Shown here: piece after piece, positions 40,845-49,409 of the stretch
Numbering within the stretch: position 1 is the first letter of the stretch
Layout of the letters: each line of letters opens with the position of its first letter
NCBI RefSeq assembly: GCF_904831005.1
Contig: NZ_LR882982.1
Location: forward strand, 2,790,001 to 2,854,000
From: Microbacterium hydrocarbonoxydans
Lineage (GTDB): Bacteria > Actinomycetota > Actinomycetes > Actinomycetales > Microbacteriaceae
DNA length: 64,000 nt
Direction of reading: 5' to 3'
Position numbers and translations under genes: made by a program
The notes under the pieces: model-generated
Seen by the model: only the letters and a program-made list of their open reading frames with translations
The model's database searches: none
Told to the model about the DNA's origin: nothing

Positions 40845-41402
40845 GTGAGTGCCGCAGAGAACGACCCCACCGAGGCCATCGCCCGCGCATTGTCGCGCCT
40901 GCGAGGGCGCCGTCCGGGCGAACGCGGCCGCGGTCCGCGCGGCATGGGTGGGCCGCACGCCTGGCATGGAGGACCGCACCCCGACCACTTCGAGCACGGC
41001 GAGGGCCATCGCCACGCCGGGCATCCCGGCATGCCGCCGTGGGCGAGCGACCCGTCCGGACGCTTCGGGGGGCCGGCGCGCATGCGGATGCTCGAGGCGC
41101 TCGCCGCGGCATCCGCGCCCTTGAGTGTGAGCGACCTCGGCGCGGCGATCGGCGTCGATCAGCCGCGCGCCTCGCGGCTCGTGCAGCAGGGCGTCGCGCA
41201 CGGTTTCGTGCGTCGGGAGGCGGACCCCGATGACGCGCGCCGCACCCGCATCGCGCTGACCGATGAGGGGCGCAAGGTCGCTCGCGGAATGCGCGGTGAG
41301 CGGCGCGAAGCACTCGGCAAGGCGCTCGCGGCGTTCACGGATGACGAGCGCGAACAGCTCGCCGCACTGCTGAACAAGCTCGCCGACAACTGGGAGAGCT
41401 GA
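40845..41402 (+). CDS. MarR family regulator with a His-rich N-terminal region
   Basis: A 185-residue protein. After a short helix, residues about 25-75 are Gly/His/Arg-rich (PHAWHGGPHPDHFEHGEGHR). The MarR domain (about 78-180) follows: ARMRMLEALAAASAPLSVSDLGAAIGVDQPRASRLVQQGVAHGFVRREADPDDARRTRIALTDEG. The wing motif DDARRT is typical. It starts at GTG 40845. The His-rich insertion mirrors the tail of the divergent neighbour. The likely role is an autoregulated metal- or stress-responsive repressor, though no ligand is known. Confidence 0.82.
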   Translation: MSAAENDPTEAIARALSRLRGRRPGERGRGPRGMGGPHAWHGGPHPDHFEHGEGHRHAGHPGMPPWASDPSGRFGGPARMRMLEALAAASAPLSVSDLGAAIGVDQPRASRLVQQGVAHGFVRREADPDDARRTRIALTDEGRKVARGMRGERREALGKALAAFTDDEREQLAALLNKLADNWES

Positions 41403-41448
41403 GCGCTCGATCGGCGTCACGCTGGCGACCATGGCATTCGCTGTCGGC

Positions 41449-41479
41449 ATTCCGGAACGCTGCTCCGGTGTTCCGGAAT
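41449..41479. promoter_or_regulatory. Paired TTCCGGAA palindromes upstream of the HNH gene
   Basis: ATTCCGGAAC (41449-41458) and its complement GTTCCGGAAT (41470-41479) form a 10-bp inverted repeat. Each half is itself the palindrome TTCCGGAA. The two cores lie 21 bp apart, two helical turns, as expected for a cooperative operator. Confidence 0.5.
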
Positions 41480-41551
41480 ATGCTTCTGATCTGGTCGAAA
41501 AGCGCCTGATTCTGGCGTTCGAATGTCGGTGGCCGCGAGTTGGATGGAGGC

Positions 41552-43033
41552 ATGTCATCCCGCACTCGCACCCTCGTCGATCAGGTCGTCGCCGACCTCG
41601 ATCGGGTGCTGTCCGACGATGCGCTCGCGGGGCTGTCCGATGCCGAACGGGTAGAGCTGCTGCAGGCGGCCGGCGCGGCGTTCCGGCGGGTCGAGGCCGT
41701 CGTGGTCGAGACGATCGCCTCGGCCGATGCGGTGGACTTCCCGCATTCCACGGGCTGCCGCACACCGAATGAACTGCTGCAGCGCACCCTGCTGACAGAC
41801 GTGCGCGGGGCGTCACGGGTCGAGAAGGTCGTCGCTCTGATCCGACGGAACGTGAATCTGGTGTCGGGCGATCGGCTGCCCGCGCGGTGGCCGGCGTTGC
41901 GAGAGGCGCTGCTCGACGGCGCGCTCGGAGTCGAGGGGATGCTCGCGGCCACCGAGCCGCTCGAGAAGGCGTCGTATCGCATCAGCGTCGATGATCGGCT
42001 CGAGGCCGACTTGTGCCTTGCCCGGGCGGCGCGTGGCATCAGACCTGATCCCGAGGGCGGCCCCGATGACGAGATCCAGGGTCCGGCGCCCACCCTCGAC
42101 GAACTGAAGCTGCTTGCCGAGACGTTGGTCGCGCTGCTCGACCCCGACGGAGACGAACCCGGCGATGAGCCCACCCGGCGACGAGGTATCACCCTCGGGC
42201 GGGTGCGCGACGGACTGCGGTCGATCAAGGGGTATCTGACGCCCGAGGTCGCCGCGCAGCTGGAGCTGATCCTCGACGCACAGAACAACCCCAAGGGCGA
42301 CGGTCCGCCGATGCCGGGCGTGACGTTCACGCAGGGGGAGGGCGATGCCGACGAGGGTGGTGCTCACGGGGGCGATGCCGACGAAGATCCGTTCAACTCG
42401 GATCCGCGTAACGTCATCGACGACCGCACGCCCGCGCAGAAGAGACATGATGCTCTCGCCGCGGCCTTGGCGATCGCCGCCCGTCACCGCGACATGCCCA
42501 CGCTCGGTGGTGCAGGCCCGGTGCTGGTCGTGACGGTCGACGCGAAGGACCTCGAGTACGGCACCGGGCGCGCGAGCGTGAGCGGTGCGTGGGGGCAGCT
42601 GCCCGTGAGCGTCGCCTCGCACGTCGGATGCTCGGGGACGATCCAACGGGTGCTGTGCGATGAGGGCAGGATCATCGGGATATCGACTACCGACCGCGTC
42701 TTCACGGTGCATCAACGCCGGGCGATCGTCGCCCGCGACAAGGAATGCCTGATCCCCGGATGCCACGTCCCGGCGTCCTGGTGCGAGATCCACCACGTCG
42801 TGGAGCATGCGAGGGGTGGTCCGACGCATACGGATAACGGTGTGCCGTTGTGCTGGTGGCATCACCGATCCCTGGGCAGCTCGGGGTGGGAGATCCGGAT
42901 GGAGGAGGGGCTCCCGCAGGTACGCGGACCGAGGTGGTGGGATCCCGAGCGACGTTGGCGCATCCCCCGACTGAGCGTTCCATCGCGGGTGCACGCACAC
43001 GCACACGCGCACGGGCACGAGCACGCAGGGTGA
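41552..43033 (+). CDS. DUF222/13E12 family protein with HNH endonuclease domain
   Basis: A 493-residue protein. The N-terminal DUF222 region (about 1-330) is helical with RVEAVVVETIASADAVDFPHSTGCRTPNELLQ. The HNH domain (about 385-450) contains CLIPGCHVPASWCEIHHVVEHARGGPTHTDNGVPLCWWHHR, with Cys pairs and the H-H catalytic residues. Members are multicopy in Microbacteriaceae and mycobacteria and have no known substrate. The C-terminus is a His-Ala run (HAHAHAHGHEHAG). Start choice is uncertain: GGAGG is only 1 nt from ATG 41552, and a TTG at 41540 is in frame. It converges on the CDF gene. Confidence 0.85.
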   Translation: MSSRTRTLVDQVVADLDRVLSDDALAGLSDAERVELLQAAGAAFRRVEAVVVETIASADAVDFPHSTGCRTPNELLQRTLLTDVRGASRVEKVVALIRRNVNLVSGDRLPARWPALREALLDGALGVEGMLAATEPLEKASYRISVDDRLEADLCLARAARGIRPDPEGGPDDEIQGPAPTLDELKLLAETLVALLDPDGDEPGDEPTRRRGITLGRVRDGLRSIKGYLTPEVAAQLELILDAQNNPKGDGPPMPGVTFTQGEGDADEGGAHGGDADEDPFNSDPRNVIDDRTPAQKRHDALAAALAIAARHRDMPTLGGAGPVLVVTVDAKDLEYGTGRASVSGAWGQLPVSVASHVGCSGTIQRVLCDEGRIIGISTTDRVFTVHQRRAIVARDKECLIPGCHVPASWCEIHHVVEHARGGPTHTDNGVPLCWWHHRSLGSSGWEIRMEEGLPQVRGPRWWDPERRWRIPRLSVPSRVHAHAHAHGHEHAG

Positions 43034-43038
43034 TGCGG

Positions 43039-44001
43039 CTACTGCTCTGCGCCCTCGGCTGCGCCTGTGCCTGCGTGTTCGCCTTCGGCCGCGCCGAACG
43101 CGAGCGAGGCCTCATCGTCGACCGACAGCGAGAGCACCACCGTCTCGACCACCGGGTGCGCCTCGATCTGCTGCTCGATCTCGCGGAGGCGTCGGGCGAT
43201 GTCGTGTTCGCGGGCGTCGCCGGTCAGATCGACCTCGGCGACGATGAACAGCCGGTTCGGACCCACGTACTCGATGTGCAGATACGTGAGCCTCTGGATC
43301 TGCGGCGACGCGAGCAGTGCGCGCCCCACCCGGTCGCGCAGCTCCGGAGACGCGTTCGACCCCACCAGGAAGGCGATGTTGCGTCCGATCAGGATGATCG
43401 CCACGATCCCCAGAAGGATGCCGACGAGGATCGACCCGATGGCATCCCACGCGGCGACGCCCGTGACCTGATGCATGGCGATCGCACCGGCGGCGATCGC
43501 GAGTCCGATCAGGGCGGCCATGTCCTCGAAGAACACCGCCCGCAGCGTGGTGTCGCTCGTCCCGAGCACGTAGTCCCACGTCGACGACCCTCGCTCGCGG
43601 GCGAGCCGCCGCGATTTCACCATCGCCTGAGTGAACGACGCTCCCTCGAGCACGAACGCGATGCCGAGCACCGTGTATGCGACGGCGGGGCTCTCGACGG
43701 GGCCGACGTCCGACAGTTCCTGCACCCCGTGCATGATCGAGACGATCGACCCGGCGGTGAAGATCCCGAAGGCGGCGATCAGCGACCATACGAACGCCGC
43801 GCGGCCGTAGCCCAGCGGGTGCCGCGCATCCTTCACACGGGCACCGCGGCGGTCTGCGATGAGCAGGAACACCTCGTTGCCGGCATCCGCCCACGAGTGA
43901 GCGGCCTCGGCGACCATCGATGCAGACGCGGTGATGACCGCGGCGACCGTCTTGGCGATCGCTACGAGGATGTTGGCGAGGAAGGCGATGATGACCGTCA
44001 C
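43039..44001 (-). CDS. Cation diffusion facilitator family transporter
   Basis: A 320-residue membrane protein with six helices. CDF metal-site signatures appear as HSWADAGNE in helix 2 and FFEDMAALIG in helix 5. A cytoplasmic domain (about 215-300) contains LTYLHIEYVGPNRLFIVAEVDLTG. CDF proteins exchange Zn2+, Mn2+, Co2+ or Fe2+ for protons; this one resembles the SLC30A9/MMT1-like branch. Metal choice cannot be read with certainty. It is convergent with the HNH gene, 5 nt apart, and near the His-rich MarR pair. Confidence 0.9.
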   Translation of the reverse strand: MTVIIAFLANILVAIAKTVAAVITASASMVAEAAHSWADAGNEVFLLIADRRGARVKDARHPLGYGRAAFVWSLIAAFGIFTAGSIVSIMHGVQELSDVGPVESPAVAYTVLGIAFVLEGASFTQAMVKSRRLARERGSSTWDYVLGTSDTTLRAVFFEDMAALIGLAIAAGAIAMHQVTGVAAWDAIGSILVGILLGIVAIILIGRNIAFLVGSNASPELRDRVGRALLASPQIQRLTYLHIEYVGPNRLFIVAEVDLTGDAREHDIARRLREIEQQIEAHPVVETVVLSLSVDDEASLAFGAAEGEHAGTGAAEGAEQ

Positions 44002-44031
44002 GCGGTCAGGTTACTCCCGCCCGAGACGCGA

Positions 44032-45444
44032 TCAGGCGCGCTGCGTGGCCTTCACCGGCAGCAGCAGCAGGAACCCGGCGATCAGCACGAGCACGATTCC
44101 CAGGATGCCGTACGACGTCGAGCCCGAGAGCACGATGAGCAGCGTCCAGGCACCGGATGCCATCCAGCTCGCCGCTCGCCCTGTGGTGGCGTAGAGGCCG
44201 AAGATCTCGCCCTCGCGCCCCGCGGGAGTGATGCGGGCGAGGAACGATCGGGATGCCGCCTGCGCGGGGCCGACGAACGCGCAGAGCAGCAGGCCGCCGA
44301 TCCAGAAGACGATCGTGCCGGCATCCACCAGGAAGAAGACGGCGAGCCCCGCGATCACCATCGAGGCGAGCGAGATGAGGATGATCCGCTTGGGGCCGAA
44401 GCGGTCGTCGTAGCGGCCGGCGATGATCGTCGAGACTCCGGCGATGAGGTTCGCGGCGATGCCGAAGATCACGAGGTCGAGGAACTCGAAGTCGAACACC
44501 TGGCTGGCGATGACGGCTCCGAAGGCGAAGACGCCGCCGAGCCCATCACGGAACACCGCGCTCGACAGCAGGAACCAGAATGTCTGACGGGTGTCGGGGT
44601 TGCGGTAGAGGCCGACGACGTCCTTGATCAGCAGCCCGTACGACGCGAAGAAGCCGACCTTGCGCTCGGGACGCCCGAGCGAGGGCTCCGGCACGTTGAG
44701 GAAGATCGGGATCGAGAAGACGATCGCCCAGATCGCGCACCCGACGGCGATGATGCGGAACGGCAGCCCGCTGTCTTCGGGCAGGCCGAACCAGTCGAGC
44801 ATGTAGAAGATGACGACGAGGACGAGAGCGATGATCCCGCCGATGTAGCCGAATCCCCAGCCGAGCCCCGAGATGCGGCCGACGGTCTTGGGGTTCGCGA
44901 TGCCGACGAGCATGGCGTTCGAATTGACCGCAGCGATCTCGCCGAACACCGAGCCTGCCGAGATCAGCGCGACACCCAGCCAGAACAGCGTCGGCGTGGG
45001 CTCGACGAACCACAGACCGAGCATGCAGGCGATGAGTGCGCCGGTGCCGATTCCGAGCCACAGCTTCTGGCGCCCCGCGGCATCCGCTCGCTGACCGAGC
45101 ACCGGCGCGATCAGGAGGATCGCGATGCCGGCGATCGTCGAGCCGAGACCGAGGCCCGACGCGAGATCCGCTTCGGCGGCTTCGCGGATCGGGTCCTTCG
45201 CGTCGAGGCCCGCGATCGACGCCGGCAGGAACGCCTCGGTCGTCAGGTACAGCGCCGTGAAGATGAAGGTCAGGATGACGGTGTTGAAGGGCTGTGTCGC
45301 CCAGTCCCACAGGGCCCACGAGTAGACCTGCTTCTTCGGCGCGGGGATCTCACCGCGCAGGTCGAGGCCGATCACGCCGACCGCGCCGCTGTTGGCCGTC
45401 GCAGCGGGCTCGGGCACGGCGCCGCTCTGCGGGGATTCACTCAT
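44032..45444 (-). CDS. UMF1 family MFS transporter
   Basis: A 470-residue transporter with about 12 helices. It has the UMF1 (Atg22-related) features: VYSWALWDWATQPFNTVILTFIFTALY at the first helix and GRISGLGWGFGYIGGIIALVLV in the middle, then PAQAASRSFLARITPAGREGEIFGLYATTGRAASWM in the C-terminal half. The yeast homologue exports amino acids from the vacuole. Bacterial substrates are unknown. It lies just upstream of the CDF gene on the same strand (30-nt gap). Confidence 0.88.
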   Translation of the reverse strand: MSESPQSGAVPEPAATANSGAVGVIGLDLRGEIPAPKKQVYSWALWDWATQPFNTVILTFIFTALYLTTEAFLPASIAGLDAKDPIREAAEADLASGLGLGSTIAGIAILLIAPVLGQRADAAGRQKLWLGIGTGALIACMLGLWFVEPTPTLFWLGVALISAGSVFGEIAAVNSNAMLVGIANPKTVGRISGLGWGFGYIGGIIALVLVVIFYMLDWFGLPEDSGLPFRIIAVGCAIWAIVFSIPIFLNVPEPSLGRPERKVGFFASYGLLIKDVVGLYRNPDTRQTFWFLLSSAVFRDGLGGVFAFGAVIASQVFDFEFLDLVIFGIAANLIAGVSTIIAGRYDDRFGPKRIILISLASMVIAGLAVFFLVDAGTIVFWIGGLLLCAFVGPAQAASRSFLARITPAGREGEIFGLYATTGRAASWMASGAWTLLIVLSGSTSYGILGIVLVLIAGFLLLLPVKATQRA

Positions 45445-45519
45445 GCTCGAAGTCTGGCGGCGCGGGGTGAACGGACGGTGACGACGCGCCGCGAGGTCCC
45501 CCCTGCTCGGCGCCCGCCC

Positions 45520-46437
45520 TCACGCATACGATGCCGCGAGCAACTCGGCGAAAAGCTCTTCGGCATCGCGTTCGACGCGGCGGCGCGTGAACCAGTCGCA
45601 GATGTTCACGCAGTCGCGATGCAGCAGATCCAGGCCCTGCGGGTTCGCGATGATGTCGACGATCTGCGGCAGGTCGATCACCCGCACCCGGCCGTCGTGC
45701 ACGAGCAGGTTGTAGGCCGAGAGATCGCCGTGCGCGAAGCCCGCCGCAGCGAAGATGCGCATCAGCTCGACGATCTGATCGTAGAGACCGGCCAGTTCGG
45801 CGCGATCCCAGCGCACGGCCGCGAGCCGGGGTGCCGCGACGCCGCTCGCCTCGCCGATGAACTCCATCAGAAGTTCGGTGCCGTTGACCTGCACGGGGTA
45901 CGGCACGGGTGCCCCGAGCTCCCACATGCGGCACAGCGCATCGAACTCCGCGAACGACCACTGCTGGGCGGCGACCGCCCGGCCGTGCCCGCTCTTCTTG
46001 GCGAGCGCCCTGGTGTCGCGGGTGTTCCTCGTGCTGCGGCCCTCGGTGTAGACGCCCGAGCGGTGGAAGCTGCTGTGGTCGCTGTCGCGATAGCGCTTGG
46101 CGGCGAGCAGGGTGCGCTGACCGGGGCCGTCCGGCACCGCCCGCTCGAGCAGGAACACGTCGGCCTCCTTGCCGGTCTTGAGGATGCCGAGCTCGGTGTC
46201 GAGCGCGCCGGCGCTCGTCACGACCCAGGCGGGCCGGGGCAGAGGTCCGCGCTCAGAGGGAGTGATCGCCGGCCAGGTGGTCCAGCGCTGGCCCTCGCCG
46301 GGTTCGACATCGGCGAAGGTCGGTACGGATTCGAAAGGCGAAGCGTCGAACGTCGACACCTCAGAGAGACGGGAAGAGGATGCTTCAGACGAAGCGAAGA
46401 GATCAGACACGGTGTGGCTCCTGAAGAGGGAGGCCAT
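45520..46437 (-). CDS. RIO-type atypical serine/threonine kinase
   Basis: A 305-residue protein with a disordered N-terminal 75 residues and a RIO1-like kinase domain (about 80-300). The nucleotide loop is ILKTGKEADVFLLE, the ATP Lys is in LLAAKRYRDSD, the catalytic loop is GFAHGDLSAYNLLVHDG, and the metal-binding segment is VRVIDLPQIVD. It lacks the eukaryotic activation segment, as RIO kinases do. Targets in bacteria are not known. A 20-codon reading frame sits directly upstream. Confidence 0.88.
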   Translation of the reverse strand: MASLFRSHTVSDLFASSEASSSRLSEVSTFDASPFESVPTFADVEPGEGQRWTTWPAITPSERGPLPRPAWVVTSAGALDTELGILKTGKEADVFLLERAVPDGPGQRTLLAAKRYRDSDHSSFHRSGVYTEGRSTRNTRDTRALAKKSGHGRAVAAQQWSFAEFDALCRMWELGAPVPYPVQVNGTELLMEFIGEASGVAAPRLAAVRWDRAELAGLYDQIVELMRIFAAAGFAHGDLSAYNLLVHDGRVRVIDLPQIVDIIANPQGLDLLHRDCVNICDWFTRRRVERDAEELFAELLAASYA

Positions 46438-46444
46438 GCGCGGA

Positions 46445-46507
46445 TCAGGAGCGGGAGGCCTCGAGAGGAAGGATGTCGGCGAGGGGCACGACAGAGACGG
46501 TGTTCAT
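46445..46507 (-). CDS. Possible 20-codon leader peptide upstream of the RIO kinase gene
   Basis: An ATG at 46507 preceded by GAGAGGAG opens a reading frame MNTVSVVPLADILPLEASRS that stops 7 nt before the kinase start. The spacing and ribosome-binding site are suitable for a translated leader. It may instead be part of the untranslated region. Confidence 0.35.
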   Translation of the reverse strand: MNTVSVVPLADILPLEASRS

Positions 46508-46665
46508 GTCATCCACTCCTCTCGCTCTGGCCTTCCGGGAGAACCCCGGTGCGTCGTCGAGCCTAGGGGCGGAGGCGGATGCTGTCCAGACCCGTCCGGA
46601 CGAATGGTCGGATGCCGTGGACGCCGCGTCGGGCGGGGGCACCTCGTCCCTGTGAGTCTTGAACC

Positions 46666-47874
46666 ATGACGACGACCGCGCCCGTACCCGTGACGACCGC
46701 CCGCGCCGAGAGCATCCGCTACGGCGGGCTCATCGTGCTCATGCTGATGGGGTTCCTGCTCGTCACGGCGGAGTTCCTGCCCAACGGCGTGCTGACCGAG
46801 ATGGCCGACGCGCTCGGCGTGACCCCCGGCCAGGCGGGCCAGACCGTCACCGTCACTGCTCTCGTGGGGCTCATCGTGGCGCCGACGATCGGCCTCATGT
46901 TCCCTCGCCTCGACCGCCGCTCGCTGCTGGTCTGGATGGCGCTCGCCGCAGCGGTGTCGAATCTCATCGTGGCGATCGCGCCCAACCTCATCGTCGTGCT
47001 GCTCGCCCGGTTCCTGCTGGGGGCCGCGATCAGCGCCTTCTGGGCCATGTCGATCACGGTCGCAGCTCGTCTCGCGGGCCCCGCGCACCTCGGCCGCGGC
47101 GTCATGTTCACCTCGGCAGGCGTCTCGCTCGCGACGGTCGCCGGCGTGCCCATCGGAGTGATGCTCAGCGAGATCGTCGATTGGCAGACGGTGTTCGCGA
47201 TGGCAGGAGTGCTCATGGTGCTGCTGGCCGTCGCGCTGCGATTCACGCTGCCTGAGGTGCCGGCCGAGCAGGCGTCGAGCATCCGCCTTCTGGTCGACAC
47301 CGTTCGTCGCCCCGGCATCGGCCTCGGCATGGTCGGTCACGTTCTCGTCGTGCTCGGACACTTCCTCGCCTACACATACGTGCGACTGGCGCTCGAGCGC
47401 ATCCCCGAGGTCGACGGGTCGACGATCATCCTGCTGCTCGCACTCTTCGGTGTCGGCGGGCTCGCCGGCAATCTCGGACTCGGGTTCTTCATCGACCGCA
47501 CCTTCGCGTTCTTCGCGGTGTTCGCGCCGCTCGTGATCGCGGCCTCGGTGCTGTCGATGATCTTCCTGTCGGGGTCTGTGCTCGGCATCGGGATCGTGGT
47601 GGTCGTCTGGGGCTTCTTCTTCTCGTCCTGGCTGCTCGTGATCAACACCTGGGTCGGCCACCGCACGCCCGACCGCCTCGAGGCCGGGGGAAGCCTCGTG
47701 GTCGTCGGGTTCCAGGGCGCGATCACGATCGCCGCCGGCGTCGGCGGACTGCTGGTCGACACTCTCAGCGTCGAGGTCGTCTACGTCGTGGGCGCAGCTG
47801 CGCTGCTGGTAGGCGCCGTGCTCTTCGGCATGTCGAACCGCATGAGCACCGCCGCGGCGGCGAAGGTCGTCTGA
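46666..47874 (+). CDS. MFS transporter (DHA1 family)
   Basis: A 402-residue, 12-helix major facilitator of the drug:H+ antiporter-1 type (AraJ/YdhP/NepI-like). It has LLVTAEFLPNGVLTEMADALGV in helix 1-2, GLMFPRLDRRSLLVW as the inter-helix 2-3 loop with the D-R-R variant of the A-motif, and the RFLLGAAISAFWAMSITVAARLAGPAHLGRGVMF stretch. Substrates in this group include drugs, sugars and nucleosides. It is divergent from the RIO kinase and convergent with the AraC gene. Confidence 0.9.
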   Translation: MTTTAPVPVTTARAESIRYGGLIVLMLMGFLLVTAEFLPNGVLTEMADALGVTPGQAGQTVTVTALVGLIVAPTIGLMFPRLDRRSLLVWMALAAAVSNLIVAIAPNLIVVLLARFLLGAAISAFWAMSITVAARLAGPAHLGRGVMFTSAGVSLATVAGVPIGVMLSEIVDWQTVFAMAGVLMVLLAVALRFTLPEVPAEQASSIRLLVDTVRRPGIGLGMVGHVLVVLGHFLAYTYVRLALERIPEVDGSTIILLLALFGVGGLAGNLGLGFFIDRTFAFFAVFAPLVIAASVLSMIFLSGSVLGIGIVVVVWGFFFSSWLLVINTWVGHRTPDRLEAGGSLVVVGFQGAITIAAGVGGLLVDTLSVEVVYVVGAAALLVGAVLFGMSNRMSTAAAAKVV

Positions 47875-47922
47875 ACCGGCGGATGCTGAGGCTCGGGTGC
47901 GCTCGGGTGCACTCAGGCGCAC

Positions 47923-48840
47923 TCAGGCGGGGACGGCGGTGAGCTGTGATGCCCTCCAGGCCGACGGTGTCAGCCCGGTGCGGCGGCGGAAGGCGCGGCT
48001 GAACCCCTCGTCCGAGGCGTAGCCCAGCTGGCGGGAGGTCTCGCTGACGGATCGGCCCGCGCTCAGCATCCGCTTGGCGGCGTCGATGCGCACCTCGGTG
48101 ACGTAGTCGGCGGGCGAGCGACCGATCGCGCTGCGGAAGCGCTCGGCGAACACAGAGCGCGACATGGCTCCGATGCTCGCGAGGCGCTCGACGGTCCAGT
48201 CACGGCCCGGCTGCTCGTGGATCGCTTCGACGACGCGGTCGAGGAACGGGTCGTTCGAGACCGACGGCCAGCCCGCGGGTGCGCAGCCGTTCGCCGCCCA
48301 GGCGCGGATGACCGAGAGCAGCACGGTCTTGGCCATCATCCGGCAGATCACGGGGTCGCCCTGGCGCGTGGGGCACGTGGCCGGATCGGTCGGCCCCATG
48401 CTGCCGGCCAGGGCTGCGGCCGCGGGTTCGAGCGCGGCGAACGACATGACGGTGATCGGATCGGGAAGAAGCGCGGCGACCATCGAGGCGCTGTCCGAGA
48501 ACTCCAGGTCGACGACGACCAGATCGGTCGTTCCGTCGGATTCGAGGGCGATCGACGTGCGGCCGAGCGTCAGGAACGCATCTCCGGCGCCGAGATTCGC
48601 GCTGAGCGGTCGATCGTCGACCGCGACGAGCCGGTTCGCGCGGTCGACGTCGAGGCGGCATCCGGCGGTCAACGGGGGATGCCCGTGCACCGAGCCCGAG
48701 GCGATGTAGACGAGAGTGGCGGCACCCGAGGGAATCGGCAGCACGCCACCCTGGACGAGGGCGACGCGTCGGGCGATGCCGACGCGCAGGTCGACCGAGT
48801 CGAGCACCTGCCCGAGGGCTGCGGAGTCGACGGTCACCAT
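47923..48840 (-). CDS. AraC family transcriptional regulator
   Basis: A 305-residue regulator. The N-terminal cupin-type domain (about 1-190, AraC_binding_2/cupin_6-like) contains VASGSVHGHPP and NLGAGDAFLTLGR. The C-terminal pair of AraC helix-turn-helices (about 205-300) has VERLASIGAMSRSVFAERFRSAIGRSPADYVTEVRID and ISETSRQLGYASDEGFSRAFRRRTGLTPSAWR-like features. ATG 48840 (MVTVDSAAL) gives the expected length. It is divergent from the DUF3817 gene (70 bp) and convergent with the MFS gene, either of which may be a target. Confidence 0.88.
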   Translation of the reverse strand: MVTVDSAALGQVLDSVDLRVGIARRVALVQGGVLPIPSGAATLVYIASGSVHGHPPLTAGCRLDVDRANRLVAVDDRPLSANLGAGDAFLTLGRTSIALESDGTTDLVVVDLEFSDSASMVAALLPDPITVMSFAALEPAAAALAGSMGPTDPATCPTRQGDPVICRMMAKTVLLSVIRAWAANGCAPAGWPSVSNDPFLDRVVEAIHEQPGRDWTVERLASIGAMSRSVFAERFRSAIGRSPADYVTEVRIDAAKRMLSAGRSVSETSRQLGYASDEGFSRAFRRRTGLTPSAWRASQLTAVPA

Positions 48841-48910
48841 GCCTTCGGCAACGCCCGGGCGCGCATAGCTATTCCGGATACGCTGAACGAACCCCCACCC
48901 GAGGAGTCCC

Positions 48911-49372
48911 GTGTTCCGCACACCCGACCGCCTGTTCCGAGTCCTCGCGATCGCCGAGGCGATCACCTGGACGATCCTGATCTCGGCGATCATCGCCCGT
49001 GCCACCGGCGCGCCGGGCGTCGTCGTGACGGTGGGCGGTGGCATCCACGGGTTCGTGTTCCTCGCCTACGCGGCGACCGCCGTGCTCGTCGCGCTCAATC
49101 AGCGCTGGCATCTCGGTGTCGCGGTTCTCGCGGTGGCGAGCGCGATCGTGCCCTATGCGACGATCCCGATGGAGATCTGGTTGCACCGCACCGGCCGGCT
49201 CGCCGGCGACTGGAGGCTGGAACAGACGGCGGATCCGCGGGATGCCCGCTGGTACGACCGGCTCATGCGCTGGTTCCTGCGTCGCCCCTGGGTGCTCGCC
49301 GTGCTGCTCGTCGTGGGCATCGTCGCGCTGTATGTGATTCTGCTGCTGGTGGGCCCGCCCGGCGGAAAGTGA
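48911..49372 (+). CDS. DUF3817 family membrane protein
   Basis: A 153-residue protein with three membrane helices in a DUF3817 domain (about 5-95: FRVLAIAEAITWTILIS, GGGIHGFVFLAYAATAVLV, VASAIVPYATIPMEIWL). A charged loop and a fourth helix near the C-terminus (WVLAVLLVVGIVALYVILLLVG) follow. The H-G-x-V/F-F-x-A-Y motif is the family hallmark. The GTG start has GAGGAG 5-10 nt upstream. Function unknown. Confidence 0.85.
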   Translation: MFRTPDRLFRVLAIAEAITWTILISAIIARATGAPGVVVTVGGGIHGFVFLAYAATAVLVALNQRWHLGVAVLAVASAIVPYATIPMEIWLHRTGRLAGDWRLEQTADPRDARWYDRLMRWFLRRPWVLAVLLVVGIVALYVILLLVGPPGGK

Positions 49373-49409
49373 GCGATCTGCGGTCGACGTCGGATGACGT
49401 GCGGCCGAG

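Noticed and set aside
42850..46566. Very long plus-strand open frame of over 1200 codons
   Set aside because: It runs antisense across the CDF, UMF1 and RIO kinase genes, all of which have clear family motifs. The predicted product is low-complexity Arg/Asp/Glu/Gly, typical of shadow frames in high-GC DNA.
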